49,052 nucleotides of DNA from Heterostelium multicystogenum (taxonomy: Eukaryota; Evosea; Eumycetozoa; Acytosteliales; Acytosteliaceae), in NCBI GenBank assembly GCA_003667245.1, contig RCNN01000174.1, forward strand, positions 1-49,052. The letters run 5' to 3'. Position numbers and translations under genes: made by a program. Positions 48,503-49,052 of this stretch are shown here, piece after piece; positions within the stretch are counted from its first letter, which is position 1; the number at the start of each line of letters is the position of its first letter. The notes below the pieces were generated by a model that saw only the letters and a program-made list of their open reading frames with translations, was not told where the DNA came from and did no database searches.

Positions 48503-49052
48503 ATGTATTTAGGACGCTTTATAACATTATTCTCTGGTTATACTACTAGTCAGTGCTGGAGCCAGCGCTAAAACAATCACCTTCGATGGTAGCTCCTGTT
48601 CACACGCACCATTGAGTCCATGCAAGATCGATTCTATGCTTGGTGCTATTGCCGGTGCCCTTCAAGCCACCGATGACATTGTCATCAATGGTGCCAAAAA
48701 TGCCATCTATTCTGTTACCAGTCCCACTCACATGTAAGACCTTGACTGTTACCAATGGTATCCTCAACCTTGCCTCCAATTTGAATCTCAATGGATTGCT
48801 CTACCGTTGCACCAAATGCCCAACTCGTAATTGACACCGCCGCCGGAATTGCCAACTGCAAAAACATCAAAGGTTGACGGAAGTCTCTTACTCAAGAGCG
48901 GTATCTGCAATGCCGCCGGATTGGATATCAACGGTGCTTTGGATCTCGTTGGTGGTCAACTCAACGTCAACAACTTGGCATGTGCTACTTCATGTGTTCC
49001 AAAGATAGTTGGTGGTGTCATCAAGCACACTGGAAACGCAGTCTACAACGCT
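48503..49052 (+). CDS. Secreted repetitive beta-helix-like protein (3' truncated by window)
   Basis: The ATG at 48503 starts MYLGRFITLFS; with one base missing near 48535 it continues LVILLVSAGASA, a good signal peptide, then KTITFDGSSCSHAPLSPC, DSMLGAIAGALQATDDIVIN, GAKNAIYSVTSPTH, and after breaks near 48732, 48810 and 48865, LTVTNGILNLASNLNLNGLL, LLLKSGICNAAGLDINGALD and LVGGQLNVNNLACATSCVPK. Short repeating G-x-(L/I)-x-(L/V)-x-N units suggest a right-handed beta-helix or solenoid. Cysteines are spaced for disulfides. GC-richer than the adjacent desert. The reading frame is still open at the window edge. Could be an extracellular matrix or adhesion protein; no family named. Confidence 0.65.

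Overview
The window looks like nuclear chromosomal DNA of a dictyostelid social amoeba. The grounds are strongly AT-rich intergenic DNA full of poly-A/T and trinucleotide runs, short AT-rich GT-AG introns (mostly 55-110 nt), Asn/Gln/Thr homopolymer tracts inside proteins, and gene types typical of the group (SdrD/CNA-B-like secreted protein, TKL kinase with a poly-Asn linker, small single-LIM protein, NlpC/P60 and CAP secreted proteins). The species cannot be fixed from sequence alone. I support 23 protein genes, 12 on + and 11 on -. I see no tRNA, rRNA, CRISPR array, virus or intact transposon.

Layout. 0.06-1.0 kb: exosome cap subunit RRP40 (+). 1.3-2.0 kb: secreted NlpC/P60 hydrolase (-). 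3.1-4.3 kb: malate dehydrogenase with a predicted peroxisomal PTS2 leader (+). 4.6-6.2 kb: secreted SdrD/CNA-B-like protein with a Pro-Thr-Ser linker (-). 8.35-9.3 kb: secreted, possibly cellulose-binding protein (+). 9.6-10.8 kb: unknown membrane protein (-). 11.4-13.4 kb: Vps45 (+). 16.9-19.4 kb: TKL protein kinase (+). 19.9-22.0 kb: EF-hand type II NADH dehydrogenase (-). 22.2-23.6 kb: unknown 472-residue protein (-). 25.3-27.2 kb: DNA polymerase delta subunit 3 homologue (+). 27.5-28.4 kb: F-box protein (-). 29.9-31.7 kb: sugar transporter (-). 32.5-33.2 kb: broken unknown gene (+). 33.6-34.5 kb: short-chain dehydrogenase (+). 34.8-35.3 kb: LIM protein (+). 35.4-36.0 kb: secreted CAP protein (-). 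37.3-38.4 kb: dolichol-phosphate mannosyltransferase DPM1 (-). 38.6-39.4 kb: carbonyl-reductase-like SDR (-). 40.3-42.1 kb: second sugar transporter (+). 42.2-42.5 kb: sulfiredoxin (-). 43.7-45.8 kb: CaMKK-like kinase (+). 48.5 kb to the edge: a secreted repeat protein that runs off the window (+).

The genes do not form one pathway. They are ordinary housekeeping genes (exosome, MDH, Vps45, POLD3, DPM1, sulfiredoxin, NDH-2) mixed with signalling and secreted genes. Two related sugar transporters about 8.6 kb apart in opposite orientation are the only clear paralogue pair.

Almost every gene carries single-base indels that break the frame while the neighbouring frames still encode conserved sequence. 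Housekeeping genes are hit as often as accessory ones, so uncorrected sequencing error is more likely than mass pseudogenisation. All coordinates below span the whole gene, introns and indels included.

The most interesting signals are: a possible splice-controlled switch between peroxisomal and cytosolic MDH at 3140-3300; a perfect 21-bp hairpin in a gene desert at 46710-46770; a 27-bp palindrome upstream of a transporter gene; a DFS in place of DFG in the CaMKK-like kinase; and a stop-free 102-nt intron in dpm1 whose retention would insert a hydrophobic segment.
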